Origin: DATMER01 sp034667225
Lineage (GTDB): Bacteria > Acidobacteriota > Thermoanaerobaculia > Multivoradales > UBA5704
DNA: 64,000 nt
Assembly (NCBI GenBank): GCA_034667225.1
Contig: JAXDKG010000036.1
Span: 62,001 to 126,000, forward strand
Reading direction: 5' to 3'
Shown here: positions 16,509 through 24,026 of the stretch, piece after piece
Layout of the letters: each line of letters starts with the position of its first letter
Numbering within the stretch: position 1 is the first letter of the stretch
Notes under the pieces: generated by a model
What the model was told of the DNA's origin: nothing
Databases searched by the model: none
What the model saw: only the letters and a program-made list of their open reading frames with translations
Position numbers and translations under genes: made by a program

Positions 16509-16570
16509 GGCCAACCAAGCGGCTACAGCGGACGGCTGACGCCACGCGCTGAGCCGCCACAGCGTTGGGC
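16509..16570 (+). other. attC site 4 of the cassette array
   Basis: R' is GTTGGGC (16564-16570); the opposing R'' is GGCCAAC (16509-16515), one base from its complement. The inner arms GCGGCT and AGCCGC, and CAGCG and CGCTG, pair well. The site is 62 bp long. Confidence 0.75.
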
Positions 16571-16575
16571 GCCAC

Positions 16576-16662
16576 ATGGCGAAGAGAGAGCAGAAGAGAT
16601 TCCTGGCTAAGCAGAACTGGATCCGAGTGCCCGTCAGCCTGCGATACGCGAGTACCATATGA
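16576..16662 (+). CDS. Possible 28-residue leader peptide coupled to the next cassette gene
   Basis: Six bases after attC site 4 an ATG opens a 28-codon frame (MAKREQKRFLAKQNWIRVPVSL...). Its TGA overlaps the ATG of the next gene as ATGA. The peptide is strongly basic at its front. Translational coupling could supply ribosomes to the downstream gene, which lacks its own ribosome site, as reported for some cassette arrays. It is too short to judge by composition, so it may not be real. Confidence 0.4.
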   Translation: MAKREQKRFLAKQNWIRVPVSLRYASTI

Positions 16663-17075
16663 ACCGCTACTTCGACGCTATTATCGTGAGTGCCTGCGCC
16701 TTTTTAACCTTTCTCGCGGTTATTTGGCCAGTAGAGGGTGGCGGTCGCGCTCTGCCACCGCCTATGCAAGAGCCAGGACTTGGCTACCTTGGTCAGTATT
16801 TGTCTACTCTTGTGGGTACCTTGGTTGTGGTAGCTATCATCAATCGTTTTCGCGAATCACCTCTTAACCACTGGCGTGCGGTAATGCTGACCTGTGCCAT
16901 AGTGATGGTTGGTAACATCGGCATTGTATTCATGACGCGAGGACTACTCTCGCCTAAGGCGTACGCCGCATTCCTGGCGGATGTCACGACCGGTGGTTGG
17001 TTAGTTCTCGTGCCTACGTGGTTTGCCTCAGACAACTACAGGCGTAACCTTCAGACGTCTTCAGGTTCCGATTAG
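16659..17075 (+). CDS. Cassette-borne small membrane protein
   Basis: A 138-residue protein (MNRYFDAIIVSACAFLTFLAVIWPVEGGGR...) with about four membrane spans: residues 6-24, 42-62, 74-92 and 104-124. It lacks a clear ribosome site of its own but starts inside the stop of the 28-codon frame. No attC site is seen after it, so this is either the last cassette or its end was lost. Function unknown. Confidence 0.6.
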   Translation: MNRYFDAIIVSACAFLTFLAVIWPVEGGGRALPPPMQEPGLGYLGQYLSTLVGTLVVVAIINRFRESPLNHWRAVMLTCAIVMVGNIGIVFMTRGLLSPKAYAAFLADVTTGGWLVLVPTWFASDNYRRNLQTSSGSD

Positions 17076-17100
17076 ATATCATGAGTCACTGTTTCAAGCT

Positions 17101-17313
17101 CTACGTCGACTGCCGTGGATGTGTTGCCGGATTTCTATGGTCTCCGAGGCCGCCGATCTGCCGGCCAACCTCCTTGATGAACTGCCCGGTCTCCTTCATC
17201 TGGCGCTGGGTCTCCTGCTGGGCTTCAGCCAGTGCGGCGTGCTTTTCCGCCAGCGAGGCCACCAGATTCTTCAGCTCTTGATCGGTCATCGGCGTATTGT
17301 TCTCCCCGGACAC
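17101..17313 (-). pseudogene. 5' fragment of a coiled-coil (DUF3782-like) gene
   Basis: From GTG 17313 (or ATG 17289) the frame reads MTDQELKNLVASLAEKHAALAEAQQETQRQMKETGQFIKEVGRQIGGLG, the usual N-terminal coiled coil of proteins that continue with a PD-(D/E)XK nuclease-like domain. After GGLG, near 17145, the sequence turns into an unrelated short tail and stops. The nuclease-like domain is missing. The break coincides with the right edge of the cassette array, mirroring the truncated TPR gene at the left edge. Confidence 0.6.
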
Positions 17314-17522
17314 ATCCGGAACCCCTTTACGGCATCCTAACAGGGAACGCGGGTGGGCCCCGGAATAAGTTCCTACCCCCTATGATTCGTACCGCGAGCT
17401 TCTTCGCCCCGTTGGACGCCCGCTCCCTTTCCTGAAATGATTCGCTCGCTCTCGGTCACAGACATCGGAGGCAGACGCTTGCCGTCCCGCCTCCGGATAC
17501 CCTTCTGCAAAGGAGAATGGTC

Positions 17523-18227
17523 ATGTCCCTTCCGCACGGTCCCGGTTCAGGAATACCCGACCTTTCCTCGCCGATCACGGTCACCAGCCCGCGAGCCCGG
17601 TTCATCAGCCGCACCTACACCCATCTCCTGGGAGCGGTCCTCGGCTTCATGCTCCTCGAGGTGGCGATCTTCCAGTCGGGTGCGGCGGCTTCCATCGCCA
17701 ACGCGATGCTCGGCACGAGCTGGCTCCTGGTGCTCGGAGCGTTCATGCTGGTGAGTTGGCTCGCGACGCGCGCCGCTCACACGGCCGGGTCGCTCGCGGT
17801 CCAGTATGCCGCGCTCTCCGCTTTCGTGGTGGCCGAGGCGATCTTGTTCGTGCCGCTCCTCTACCTGGCCGAGGCCATGGCTCCGGGCACGATCCGGAGC
17901 GCCGCGCTGGCGACCCTGCTCGGCTTCGCAGGTCTGACCGCGGTCGCTTTCGTAACCCGCCGGGACTTCTCCTTCTCCCGCGGTCTGCTGCTCTGGGGAG
18001 GTGTCGTGGCTCTCGTGGCGATCGTGGCGGCCAGCCTTTTCGGGCTTCAGCTCGGAACCTGGTTCTCGATGGGAATGATCGCTTTCGCCGGCGTCGCGAT
18101 CCTTTACGACACCTCGAATATCATCCATCACTTCCCGGAGGACCGTTATGTCGCGGCCGCGTTGGAGCTTTTCGCTTCCGTGGCGCTGATGTTCTGGTAC
18201 ATCCTCCGGCTCTTCTCGCGCCGCTGA
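17523..18227 (+). CDS. Bax inhibitor-1 (YccA/TMBIM)-family membrane protein
   Basis: A 234-residue protein with seven hydrophobic helices from about residue 30. ATG 17523 is chosen because the AAGGAG at 17510-17515 is properly spaced from it and too close to the ATG at 17517. The family signature is visible in FSMGMIAFAGVAILYDTSNIIHHFPEDRYVAAALELFASVALMFWYIL, including the Asp residues of the pH-sensing pair. Family members are inner-membrane proteins that leak Ca2+ or H+ or modulate FtsH. High GC and codon usage fit the chromosome, so this gene lies outside the cassette array. Confidence 0.85.
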   Translation: MSLPHGPGSGIPDLSSPITVTSPRARFISRTYTHLLGAVLGFMLLEVAIFQSGAAASIANAMLGTSWLLVLGAFMLVSWLATRAAHTAGSLAVQYAALSAFVVAEAILFVPLLYLAEAMAPGTIRSAALATLLGFAGLTAVAFVTRRDFSFSRGLLLWGGVVALVAIVAASLFGLQLGTWFSMGMIAFAGVAILYDTSNIIHHFPEDRYVAAALELFASVALMFWYILRLFSRR

Positions 18228-18228
18228 A

Positions 18229-18410
18229 TCTACCGAGAAGATCTCGCGGCTCACATCGAGGCTACTCTCAAGCGCCTCGAACAGAGTGACGGCAAGTAAT
18301 GTTCGCGATCAAGGCCGAGGTTGGCGATCCGTGGGCGGAGACGTTCGCGTTCGGCGAACAGAAGACGATGTATGGTGGCAACGAACAAGATTGTCGGCAT
18401 CTCGGATGAA
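18229..18410 (+). other. Remnant coding fragments
   Basis: Right after the BI-1 stop, a frame reads YREDLAAHIEATLKRLEQSDGK and ends with TAA at 18297-18299. A 36-codon frame (MFAIKAEVGDPWAETFAF...) starts at 18299, overlapping that TAA by one base, and ends at 18409. The one-base overlap resembles a coupled gene pair, but the first fragment has no start and the second ends too early for a known family. Both look like leftovers of a small operon. Confidence 0.35.
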
Positions 18411-18434
18411 GCGGCGGCGTTCCTCCACGGATTC

Positions 18435-18488
18435 TTTTAACGCCGGCCGGTCGAGCGGCTTCGGCCTCTTCTAACCACCCGCGTTGCT
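18435..18488 (+). other. Degenerate attC-like site
   Basis: The stretch begins TTTTAAC, holds the GGTCGAGCGG element also found in attC sites 1 and 2, and ends near GTTGCTG, which breaks the R' rule. It sits 34 bases before the VOC gene, the position expected of a site preceding a cassette. It is likely a worn remnant; the match could also be chance. Confidence 0.35.
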
Positions 18489-18521
18489 GCAATCGGTCGC
18501 CAAGCCGCCGGAGGTTTTGGC

Positions 18522-18902
18522 ATGAAACGCACTTGGACGATCATCGGGGTGAACGACGTCCTGTCGAGTTTCAAGTGGTACCAGTCACTCTTCGGCCAGC
18601 CGGAGACGGCACCGGCTCACGTGCACTTTGGCCAGATCCTCGACTCGGATGGAACGGTCTTGCTCTGCCTGCACGAATGGGGCGCTCACGAGCACCCCTC
18701 CTTGATGAGTCCTGATCACGCGACACCAGGCAACGGCCTCCTCTTGTTCTTTCGCGTCGACGATTTCGACCTGACATTACAAAGGGCCCGCGGGCTCGTC
18801 CCTCGGCTCCAAGAGGAGCCACATATCAATCCGAATACTCGAACGGAGGAGTTCTCGGTTCGAGATCCGGACGGATACTACGTCACGATCAGCGCGCTTT
18901 AA
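18522..18902 (+). CDS. VOC-superfamily (glyoxalase/bleomycin-resistance-like) protein
   Basis: A 126-residue protein, MKRTWTIIGVNDVLSSFKWYQSLFGQPETAPAHVHFGQI, made of two beta-alpha-beta-beta-beta units. It has the F-WY-LFG opening, GNGLLLFFRVDDFD in the second unit, and VRDPDGYYVTISAL at the end. GGAGG lies seven bases before ATG 18522. The end motif usually holds a metal-ligand Glu, but here the region reads EEFSVRDPDGYY, so metal binding is possible. Single-copy small VOC proteins bind or modify small molecules; the substrate is unknown. It may be an old cassette gene because an attC-like remnant precedes it. Confidence 0.8.
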   Translation: MKRTWTIIGVNDVLSSFKWYQSLFGQPETAPAHVHFGQILDSDGTVLLCLHEWGAHEHPSLMSPDHATPGNGLLLFFRVDDFDLTLQRARGLVPRLQEEPHINPNTRTEEFSVRDPDGYYVTISAL

Positions 18903-18922
18903 TTTAGGGGTGGAGCAGAAAA

Positions 18923-18950
18923 GCGCGGCGCCATTCGGCGCCGCGCCCTC
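18923..18950 (-). terminator. Intrinsic terminator for the NBR1-like gene
   Basis: A perfect 10-bp stem (18923-18932 with 18937-18946) has a four-base loop. On the minus strand it is followed by TTTT, so it terminates the gene at 18969-20267. Confidence 0.8.
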
Positions 18951-18968
18951 TTCCGGCTTGGAGGTGAT

Positions 18969-20267
18969 TTACGGCTTGGTTCCCTTGGGGCCGATCGCGT
19001 AGAGGTCGATGTAGTAGGCCGTTCCGCTGTTGCCGCCCACCGACCACTCAACCGTGATCGTCGCCGAGGTCGCCCCCTTGACGAAGCCGGCCGGTTGGTT
19101 GACGCTGCCGCCGCCGTTCATGATCTGGACGCCGAAGTCCATCTTTTCGAGCGTCCAGCCAGAGGCGAGCTTCACGGAGTAGACGTCCTTGCCGGAGTCT
19201 CCGAAGAGACTGCCGTCCGTCTGGTGGAAGCTCTCGATGGACGAGAACGAATTCAGCGGGTTGAGGAAACCCGTGGTGTCGAGGATGCAGCAGAAGACGT
19301 TGGTGTCGATCGAGTACGCGTCGTTGCAGTAGTTGGCGTCCGCCGAGGGGGAGCAGGAGACGACCTGGATCTTGTCCTGCGGCAGGAGCACCATCTCCTT
19401 GAGCGTTTGGAACGAAACCGGCAGGAGGTTGCTCTGCGAGCCCGGATTGCGCACCACGAGGGAGCCGATCTGGTCTTTGGCGACCAGCGACTCGGGCACG
19501 TGGGCGGCGATCAGGTGGGGGAAGATGCCCTGAATCTCGAGCTCGACCTCCATGTTCGAAGCGGGCAGGAGGAGGTACAGCTTGCTCTGGGGGCCGTAGC
19601 CGCACCCGAGGACCGAGACGAAGCTTCCCTGATACAGCGTGTTCGCGGGGCCGGAGGTGATCTGCGGAATCACGCAGTTCTCCGGGTTGCCTTCGCTCTC
19701 GTCCGAGCAGTCGGTCCAGCGGCAGTACTCGGTCTTGTAGAGGATCTGGCCGCTCCCGCCCTGGTCCGCGCCGACCTCGCCGCCGACGCCGACGATCTGA
19801 TCCTCCGTCGGCACGCCCTGGTTCGAAAACCAGGTGATGTTCTCATGGACCATGTCCCACTGGAGCGTGTAGGTGCCCGGCACGGCCGGCGCGATCAGCG
19901 TTGCCTTGAGGTAGACGGTCTCGCCAGGCGCCACGTCGTACGGCAGGACCGTCCGTTCACCGTCGTACAAGGAAGCGGGCCCGGCCCAATGATAGGAAAG
20001 ATGGAAGGCATTCGGATCAGCCGCCACCCAGGTCATGGTGCCCGCGTTCGTCACGGACACGATGACAGTGTAGGTCATGCCGGGGGTGATACCGTCGAGG
20101 AAGGTCTCGGGATTGTTCAGCGCAGCGGCCTCCGGCGCGAGTGACGGGTAGTAGACGGCGCCGTAGTTGGCGGCCTGCGCGGCGCTCGGCGCCAGCCAGA
20201 GACAGACGGACAGGAACGAGAATACGGTGAGTTTGCAAACCAGTGTCTTCACGAGATTGATCTCCAT
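18969..20267 (-). CDS. Secreted protein with NBR1-like Ig domain
   Basis: A 432-residue protein with a signal peptide (MEINLVKTLVCKLTVFSFLSVCLWLAPSAAQA). Residues about 55-150 follow the NBR1/'next to BRCA1' Ig-like pattern: PGMTYTVIVSVTNAGTMTWVAAD, then PGTYTLQWDMVHENITWFSNQG. A cysteine-bearing middle part (YCRWTDCSDES, CVIPQITSG) follows, then an IPT-like segment (SVLGCGYGPQSKLYLLLP). A C-terminal beta domain reads AYSIDTNVFCCILDTTGFLNP. It is probably an adhesive or structural extracellular protein. No enzyme motif is visible. It ends in its own terminator. Confidence 0.75.
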   Translation of the reverse strand: MEINLVKTLVCKLTVFSFLSVCLWLAPSAAQAANYGAVYYPSLAPEAAALNNPETFLDGITPGMTYTVIVSVTNAGTMTWVAADPNAFHLSYHWAGPASLYDGERTVLPYDVAPGETVYLKATLIAPAVPGTYTLQWDMVHENITWFSNQGVPTEDQIVGVGGEVGADQGGSGQILYKTEYCRWTDCSDESEGNPENCVIPQITSGPANTLYQGSFVSVLGCGYGPQSKLYLLLPASNMEVELEIQGIFPHLIAAHVPESLVAKDQIGSLVVRNPGSQSNLLPVSFQTLKEMVLLPQDKIQVVSCSPSADANYCNDAYSIDTNVFCCILDTTGFLNPLNSFSSIESFHQTDGSLFGDSGKDVYSVKLASGWTLEKMDFGVQIMNGGGSVNQPAGFVKGATSATITVEWSVGGNSGTAYYIDLYAIGPKGTKP

Positions 20268-20844
20268 CTAGAAAACCAGCCCGCCGTCAGGCGAGCCACC
20301 TTGTCTTGAGAACGACGGAGAAGCCAGCCACACGCGGCCCTCCGCGGATCCGGGGCGGCCCTCGTCGGTTTCGACTCTCGGGTCCACCAAGCCTGATCGC
20401 CGTTGATAGGCGCAATCGCTCAGTTTTTATTACACCCTTCGTCGAGCAGAGTGCAATAGAAATGCGAGTGGCGGGAAGGGTCCGGTTTCTGCGTAGAGTA
20501 CTTTGATGATCGTCTGCTCGGTGGCGTCGCTCAGGCTCGGGCGTTCGGCACTGACGGGAGCGGAGCAGCCGCCCTGTGCGATATCAGGGGTGGCACACGA
20601 TTGCGCAGAAGCTCGACACAGCGGGTCAGCCGAGTATGCCCGAAAGTGCCATCTGCTCACGCCGGACCACCCCGAGCGCCTACTTTCCCTCTGCTCGAGA
20701 CTGTGGCGTACAGATCGGTTAAGCTGTGTCTGTTCCCAAGGGCAGGTGTAACTGATTGGAGGCGGATGGGGGTGGTGCCTCCTGAGGATTGCTCCTGCCT
20801 ATCGAGCGTGGCAGGTCGCATACCCCGCTAATGTGCGCGCGGCC
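20268..20844. other. Intergenic region without a supported gene
   Basis: About 580 bases upstream of the NBR1-like gene and before the dyad at 20845. The open frames present are short, start without ribosome sites and have unlikely composition. A TGGCACACGATTGC stretch near 20593 resembles a -24/-12 promoter, but the GG to GC spacing is nine, not ten. Confidence 0.5.
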
Positions 20845-20864
20845 CTGCCTTCCATGGGAGGCAG
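20845..20864 (+). promoter_or_regulatory. Candidate activator site (UAS) for the sigma54 promoter at 20917
   Basis: CTGCCTTCCATGGGAGGCAG is a dyad with CTGCC/GGCAG arms around 10 bases. Its centre is about 88 bases before the predicted start of transcription, normal for an enhancer-binding protein. A 20-base dyad matching at 13 of 20 positions lies at 25681-25700, ahead of the other sigma54 promoter. Binding by the activator encoded at 24023-25546 is inference. Confidence 0.5.
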
Positions 20865-20913
20865 AAGGGAGGGCAAGCCGTTCCAAAACCCTGATAAAAC
20901 CTGACCTTCAGGG

Positions 20914-20932
20914 TGCGGCATGCTTCTTGCGA
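20914..20932 (+). promoter_or_regulatory. Candidate sigma54 (-24/-12) promoter
   Basis: The GG at 20917-20918 and the GC at 20929-20930 are separated by exactly 10 bases, within TGCGGCATGCTTCTTGCGA. This fits the TGGCAC-N5-TTGC consensus at most key positions. Transcription would start near 20942, 33 bases before the gene at 20975. Confidence 0.6.
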
Positions 20933-20974
20933 TTCCGGGAATTGCTGTCAAACTCACGACTTTGGAAGGATGAG

Positions 20975-21400
20975 ATGATGCCCGATGTGAACGTTGTCTA
21001 CGATTTCGAATCGAGGACAGTTACTGTCGATGTCGTCGTAGTAGATGAGGAGATCTTCGCGGCTCTCCCCGTGCTCCTGCGCGGGCCATGGACGGTGATC
21101 TGGACCGTGAATGGTTCCGCCTTTATTTTCGATCTGCACGATGGCATCAAGATCCACGATGCCGAGTTACCCGTCAATCTCACCTATAACCGTGAAGAGT
21201 CGCAGCGAGTGCCGGATCATAAGAATTGCTGGAGCATCCCCTTTCAGAATGATTGCCAAACCACCAACTCCGTCAACTACGGAATAAACCTTCAACTCCC
21301 GGAATCAGATGACAGCGGGGATGTGAAGATACGAAAGCCGGAGTTGAGGTTACATCACGACCCGACGCTCTCGGTGGTCAGCGATCCTCCGACCGGCTGA
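20975..21400 (+). CDS. Unknown beta-rich 141-residue protein under sigma54 control
   Basis: The protein (MMPDVNVVYDFESRTVTVDVVVVDEEIFAALPVLLRGPW...) has many beta strands and is acidic, with no signal peptide or membrane span. GGAAGGATGAG precedes the tandem ATGs at 20975 and 20978. The gene converges on the kinase gene and overlaps its end by 23 bases. It is preceded by a sigma54 promoter and a dyad, so it is probably a target of the neighbouring activator. WTVIWTVNGSAFIFDLHDGIKI and two Cys (NCWSIPFQNDC) are the most distinctive parts. I do not recognise a family. Confidence 0.65.
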   Translation: MMPDVNVVYDFESRTVTVDVVVVDEEIFAALPVLLRGPWTVIWTVNGSAFIFDLHDGIKIHDAELPVNLTYNREESQRVPDHKNCWSIPFQNDCQTTNSVNYGINLQLPESDDSGDVKIRKPELRLHHDPTLSVVSDPPTG

Positions 21401-24026
21401 GGGCCTGGAAATCCGGCTCGTCCCGCAGAGGATCGAAGAAAGGCAGGGCGAACCAGTAGGCATCCATCCCTCCGCTCGCTGCCTGCCGGGCATGAAAGAG
21501 CGCGGAGCCGCGGTCGCCGACGAGAACGAAGACGACCGCGGCCTCGTAAGCGAGCTGAGCATTGTCTGGAGTGAGCCGGAGGGCCTGCTGGATCACCTCG
21601 ACGGCTTTTCCGGCCTCGCCAAGGTGGGCGAGGGCTTGGGCCTTGGGGCCGAGGAGCCGCCAGTCGCCGGGCGTGGCCATGCGATCCACGGTGCTGATGA
21701 CACGAGAATAGAGCGCGCGGGCCTCGGCTTCCTGGCCGCTCAGAATGAGGCAGTCAGCCAGGTTGAGGGTGGCGGAAGGATCGTCCGGCTGTAGCTCCAG
21801 GGCCTGGCGGAGGCTCCGCTCGGCTGCGTCATAACGGCGGAGCAGGAGGAGGTAGGCTCCGAGGTTGGTGAGGGATCTGGGCCCGGGATCGTGCCGGACA
21901 GCCTCACCGAGAAGCGCGACAGCCCGGTCCGGTGCTCGTAGCAGCTCCATCTGCGCCAGGGTCAGAAGACCTTCGACGTTGCCGGGAGACCGCTCCAGGA
22001 GCTCTTCGAGGTGCCGCTTTGCGTCGTCGAGCCGGCCCTGGCGGTACTCGGCGAGGGCGACGGTGAGGAGAACCTTCCAGTTAGGCTGGAGGCGTGCGGC
22101 CTCGGCCATGAGCTTCAGGGCTTCCTCGGGATGTTCCCGGCGCTCGGCGAGCTGGCCGCGCCGCAGGAGGCTGCCGGCGGGATCGGCTTCCTCCATCCGT
22201 TCGAGGATCGCCTCGGCATCGTCGAGCCGTCCGGATTGCAGGTTCAACGTGAAGAGGGTCTCGAGAGGCCGGGGATCGTCCGGCACCATTTCGAGCGCCT
22301 CTTTGGACCTGGCGAGGCCCAGGTCGAGGTAGCGCTTCTCTCCCGTGTCCGAGTAGAGCTTGCGGGCGACCCGCGCTTCCAGCAAGTAGATTTCGAGGAA
22401 GGAAGGCGCCCGCTGCCGGAGCTCTTCCAATCCAGCGAGCATCCCGGCGAGAGCATCGGGCTCGCCGAGCCGCTGGCGCAGGGTGAGGAAAGTCTTGTAA
22501 TCCTGCGGGTCGATCTCCAGCTCGAGGCTGGGCACGCGCAGCTCGCGATCGGCATAGCCCTGCCGCAGCGAGGCGGCGACGGCCTTGTCGAAGAGGTGGG
22601 GATCGGAGGGAGGGAGGCGCAGGGCGGCGGACCAGAGCACCCGGCCATCGGCGCCGTCGAGGCGGCGCAGGCTCACCCGGCAGAGATCTCCGGCGCAGTC
22701 GGCCTGCGAGGCCACGACCTCGCCGGCCGCCATGGCACGGGCGACCGCCGCGGGCGGCCCGTGCACGGCGTTGACCTGGTTGGTGTCGAGGGCGGCCAGG
22801 CCGTTCAAGGCTGCCACGGCGCGCAGCAGGGCGGCCTGGAGGTTCACCTCCACCTGGGCGACGTCGTCCGGGAGCAGGGAACCGGTGACCTCGGGCTTGA
22901 GCACGGCGACGTAGACGGGAGGCTTCGGCTGCCGAGTCAGCAGGAAGGCGGCGGTCCCGGCTGCCAGTATCAGGAGGGCTGCCACGGCGTGCCGGAGCCA
23001 GTGCCGGGGCGTCCGGACCGCTGGAGTGGCCACCCTCGAGCCGGAACTGGTGGACTCCCAGAGCCCGGCCGCCTTCAACTCGGTCAGGATGGCCGGCGCG
23101 TCCGGTCGCTCCCCTGGCTCCTTGGCGAGGCAACGGGTGACGATCCGGTCCAGGGCTTCGGGCACGTCCGGGCGGAGCTGCCGGAGGGGCGGCGGGTCTT
23201 CGAACAGGATGGAGTGGACCATACCCTTGCGCTCGCCGCCGAACGGGCGCTCCCCGGAGAGCATCTGGTAGAGCACCACGCCAAAGGCCCAGAGGTCCCC
23301 GGCGGAACCGCTCTCGCTGCCGCGGAGCTGCTCGGGTGCCATGTAGGCCGCCGTGCCCACCACTACGCCTTGCTCCGTGACGGTGGGAGCGTTCGCCCAT
23401 TTGGCCAGCCCGAAATCGAGGAGCTTCACCCGTCCGTTTTGGGTGATCATCACGTTCTCGGGCTTCAAGTCGCGATGGACGATGCCAGCGGCGTGGGCCG
23501 CTTCCAGAGCCGAGGCGAGCTGGCCGGCGAAGAAAGCCGCCCCGGGCGTCGCCAGCTTGCCTTCCGGCTCGCGGGCAAGCCGGGCCGCCAGGGTCTCGCC
23601 GTCGTAATAGGCCATGGCGATGAAGCGCCGCCCGCCATGCTCGCCGACCTCGTAGATGGTTCCAATGTTGGGGTGGTCGAGCGCCGCGGTAGCCTGCGCC
23701 TCGCGGCGGAAGCGGGCGTCGTCGCGGGGGTTGTGCGACGTGTGGGAGAGGAATTTCAGCGCGACCACGCGGCCCAGCTCGAGGTCGACGGCCTTGTAGA
23801 CGACGCCCATGCCGCCGCGGCCGAGGAGGCGCTGGACGCGGAAATGCGAGATCTGCTGGCCGAGGAACTGGTCTCTCGGGAAGTCAGCCGCTTGCGAGGG
23901 GCTCAATCCTTCCGGCAGCGTCAGGTCTTCGAGCGAGGGCATCGGGAGCGGCTTCCCGCAGGCCGGGCAGTCAGAATCGAACTCCGAGTAGCCCTGGCCG
24001 CAGGCCGGGCAGAGGAGCCCGGTCAT
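21378..24026 (-). CDS. Ser/Thr protein kinase with N-terminal zinc ribbon and C-terminal TPR array
   Basis: An 882-residue protein. A zinc ribbon (C6, C9, C20, C23) is followed by a Hanks kinase domain: GRGGMGVVYK (69-78), VALK with K91, HRDLKPEN (184-191), DFGLAKW (204-210) and a GTAAYMAPEQL activation end. A membrane span (about 360-383) leads to a domain with GSLLPDDVAQVEVNLQAALLRAV, similar to regions of TolB/adenylate-cyclase-associated proteins. About 400 residues of TPR repeats follow. The start ATG 24026 overlaps the stop of the sigma54 activator gene as ATGA, so the two are coupled. The kinase probably phosphorylates that activator or a partner in response to a TPR-bound signal. Confidence 0.9.
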   Translation of the reverse strand: MTGLLCPACGQGYSEFDSDCPACGKPLPMPSLEDLTLPEGLSPSQAADFPRDQFLGQQISHFRVQRLLGRGGMGVVYKAVDLELGRVVALKFLSHTSHNPRDDARFRREAQATAALDHPNIGTIYEVGEHGGRRFIAMAYYDGETLAARLAREPEGKLATPGAAFFAGQLASALEAAHAAGIVHRDLKPENVMITQNGRVKLLDFGLAKWANAPTVTEQGVVVGTAAYMAPEQLRGSESGSAGDLWAFGVVLYQMLSGERPFGGERKGMVHSILFEDPPPLRQLRPDVPEALDRIVTRCLAKEPGERPDAPAILTELKAAGLWESTSSGSRVATPAVRTPRHWLRHAVAALLILAAGTAAFLLTRQPKPPVYVAVLKPEVTGSLLPDDVAQVEVNLQAALLRAVAALNGLAALDTNQVNAVHGPPAAVARAMAAGEVVASQADCAGDLCRVSLRRLDGADGRVLWSAALRLPPSDPHLFDKAVAASLRQGYADRELRVPSLELEIDPQDYKTFLTLRQRLGEPDALAGMLAGLEELRQRAPSFLEIYLLEARVARKLYSDTGEKRYLDLGLARSKEALEMVPDDPRPLETLFTLNLQSGRLDDAEAILERMEEADPAGSLLRRGQLAERREHPEEALKLMAEAARLQPNWKVLLTVALAEYRQGRLDDAKRHLEELLERSPGNVEGLLTLAQMELLRAPDRAVALLGEAVRHDPGPRSLTNLGAYLLLLRRYDAAERSLRQALELQPDDPSATLNLADCLILSGQEAEARALYSRVISTVDRMATPGDWRLLGPKAQALAHLGEAGKAVEVIQQALRLTPDNAQLAYEAAVVFVLVGDRGSALFHARQAASGGMDAYWFALPFFDPLRDEPDFQALSRSEDR

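Larger units (their letters stand above)
13230..17140 (+). mobile_element. Integron gene-cassette array without visible integrase (CALIN-like)
   Basis: Small unrelated genes all lie on the plus strand, and stretches between them end in attC-like sites of 58-68 bp. The sites have a 7-base R'' box ending AAC, a 7-base R' box starting GTT, and inner arms sharing AGCGG...CCGCT. Sites are seen at 13974, 14644, 15645 and 16509, with a lone GTTGGGC at 13274-13280 marking the left entry point. Base composition is visibly more AT-rich than the flanks. Both ends abut truncated genes (TPR at 13229, a coiled-coil gene near 17145). No tyrosine recombinase of the IntI type is in the window, so mobility would need one elsewhere. 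The right edge is approximate. Confidence 0.8.

Noticed and set aside
13230..17140. Prophage or transposon explanation for the low-GC region
   Set aside because: No phage structural genes, transposase or terminal repeats; attC-like sites explain the gene order better.
18299..18409. Toxin gene of a coupled pair
   Set aside because: Only 36 codons, no matching family, and the presumed antitoxin has no start.
20590..20606. Third sigma54-like promoter (TGGCACACGATTGC)
   Set aside because: GG to GC spacing is nine bases instead of ten, and no gene follows.
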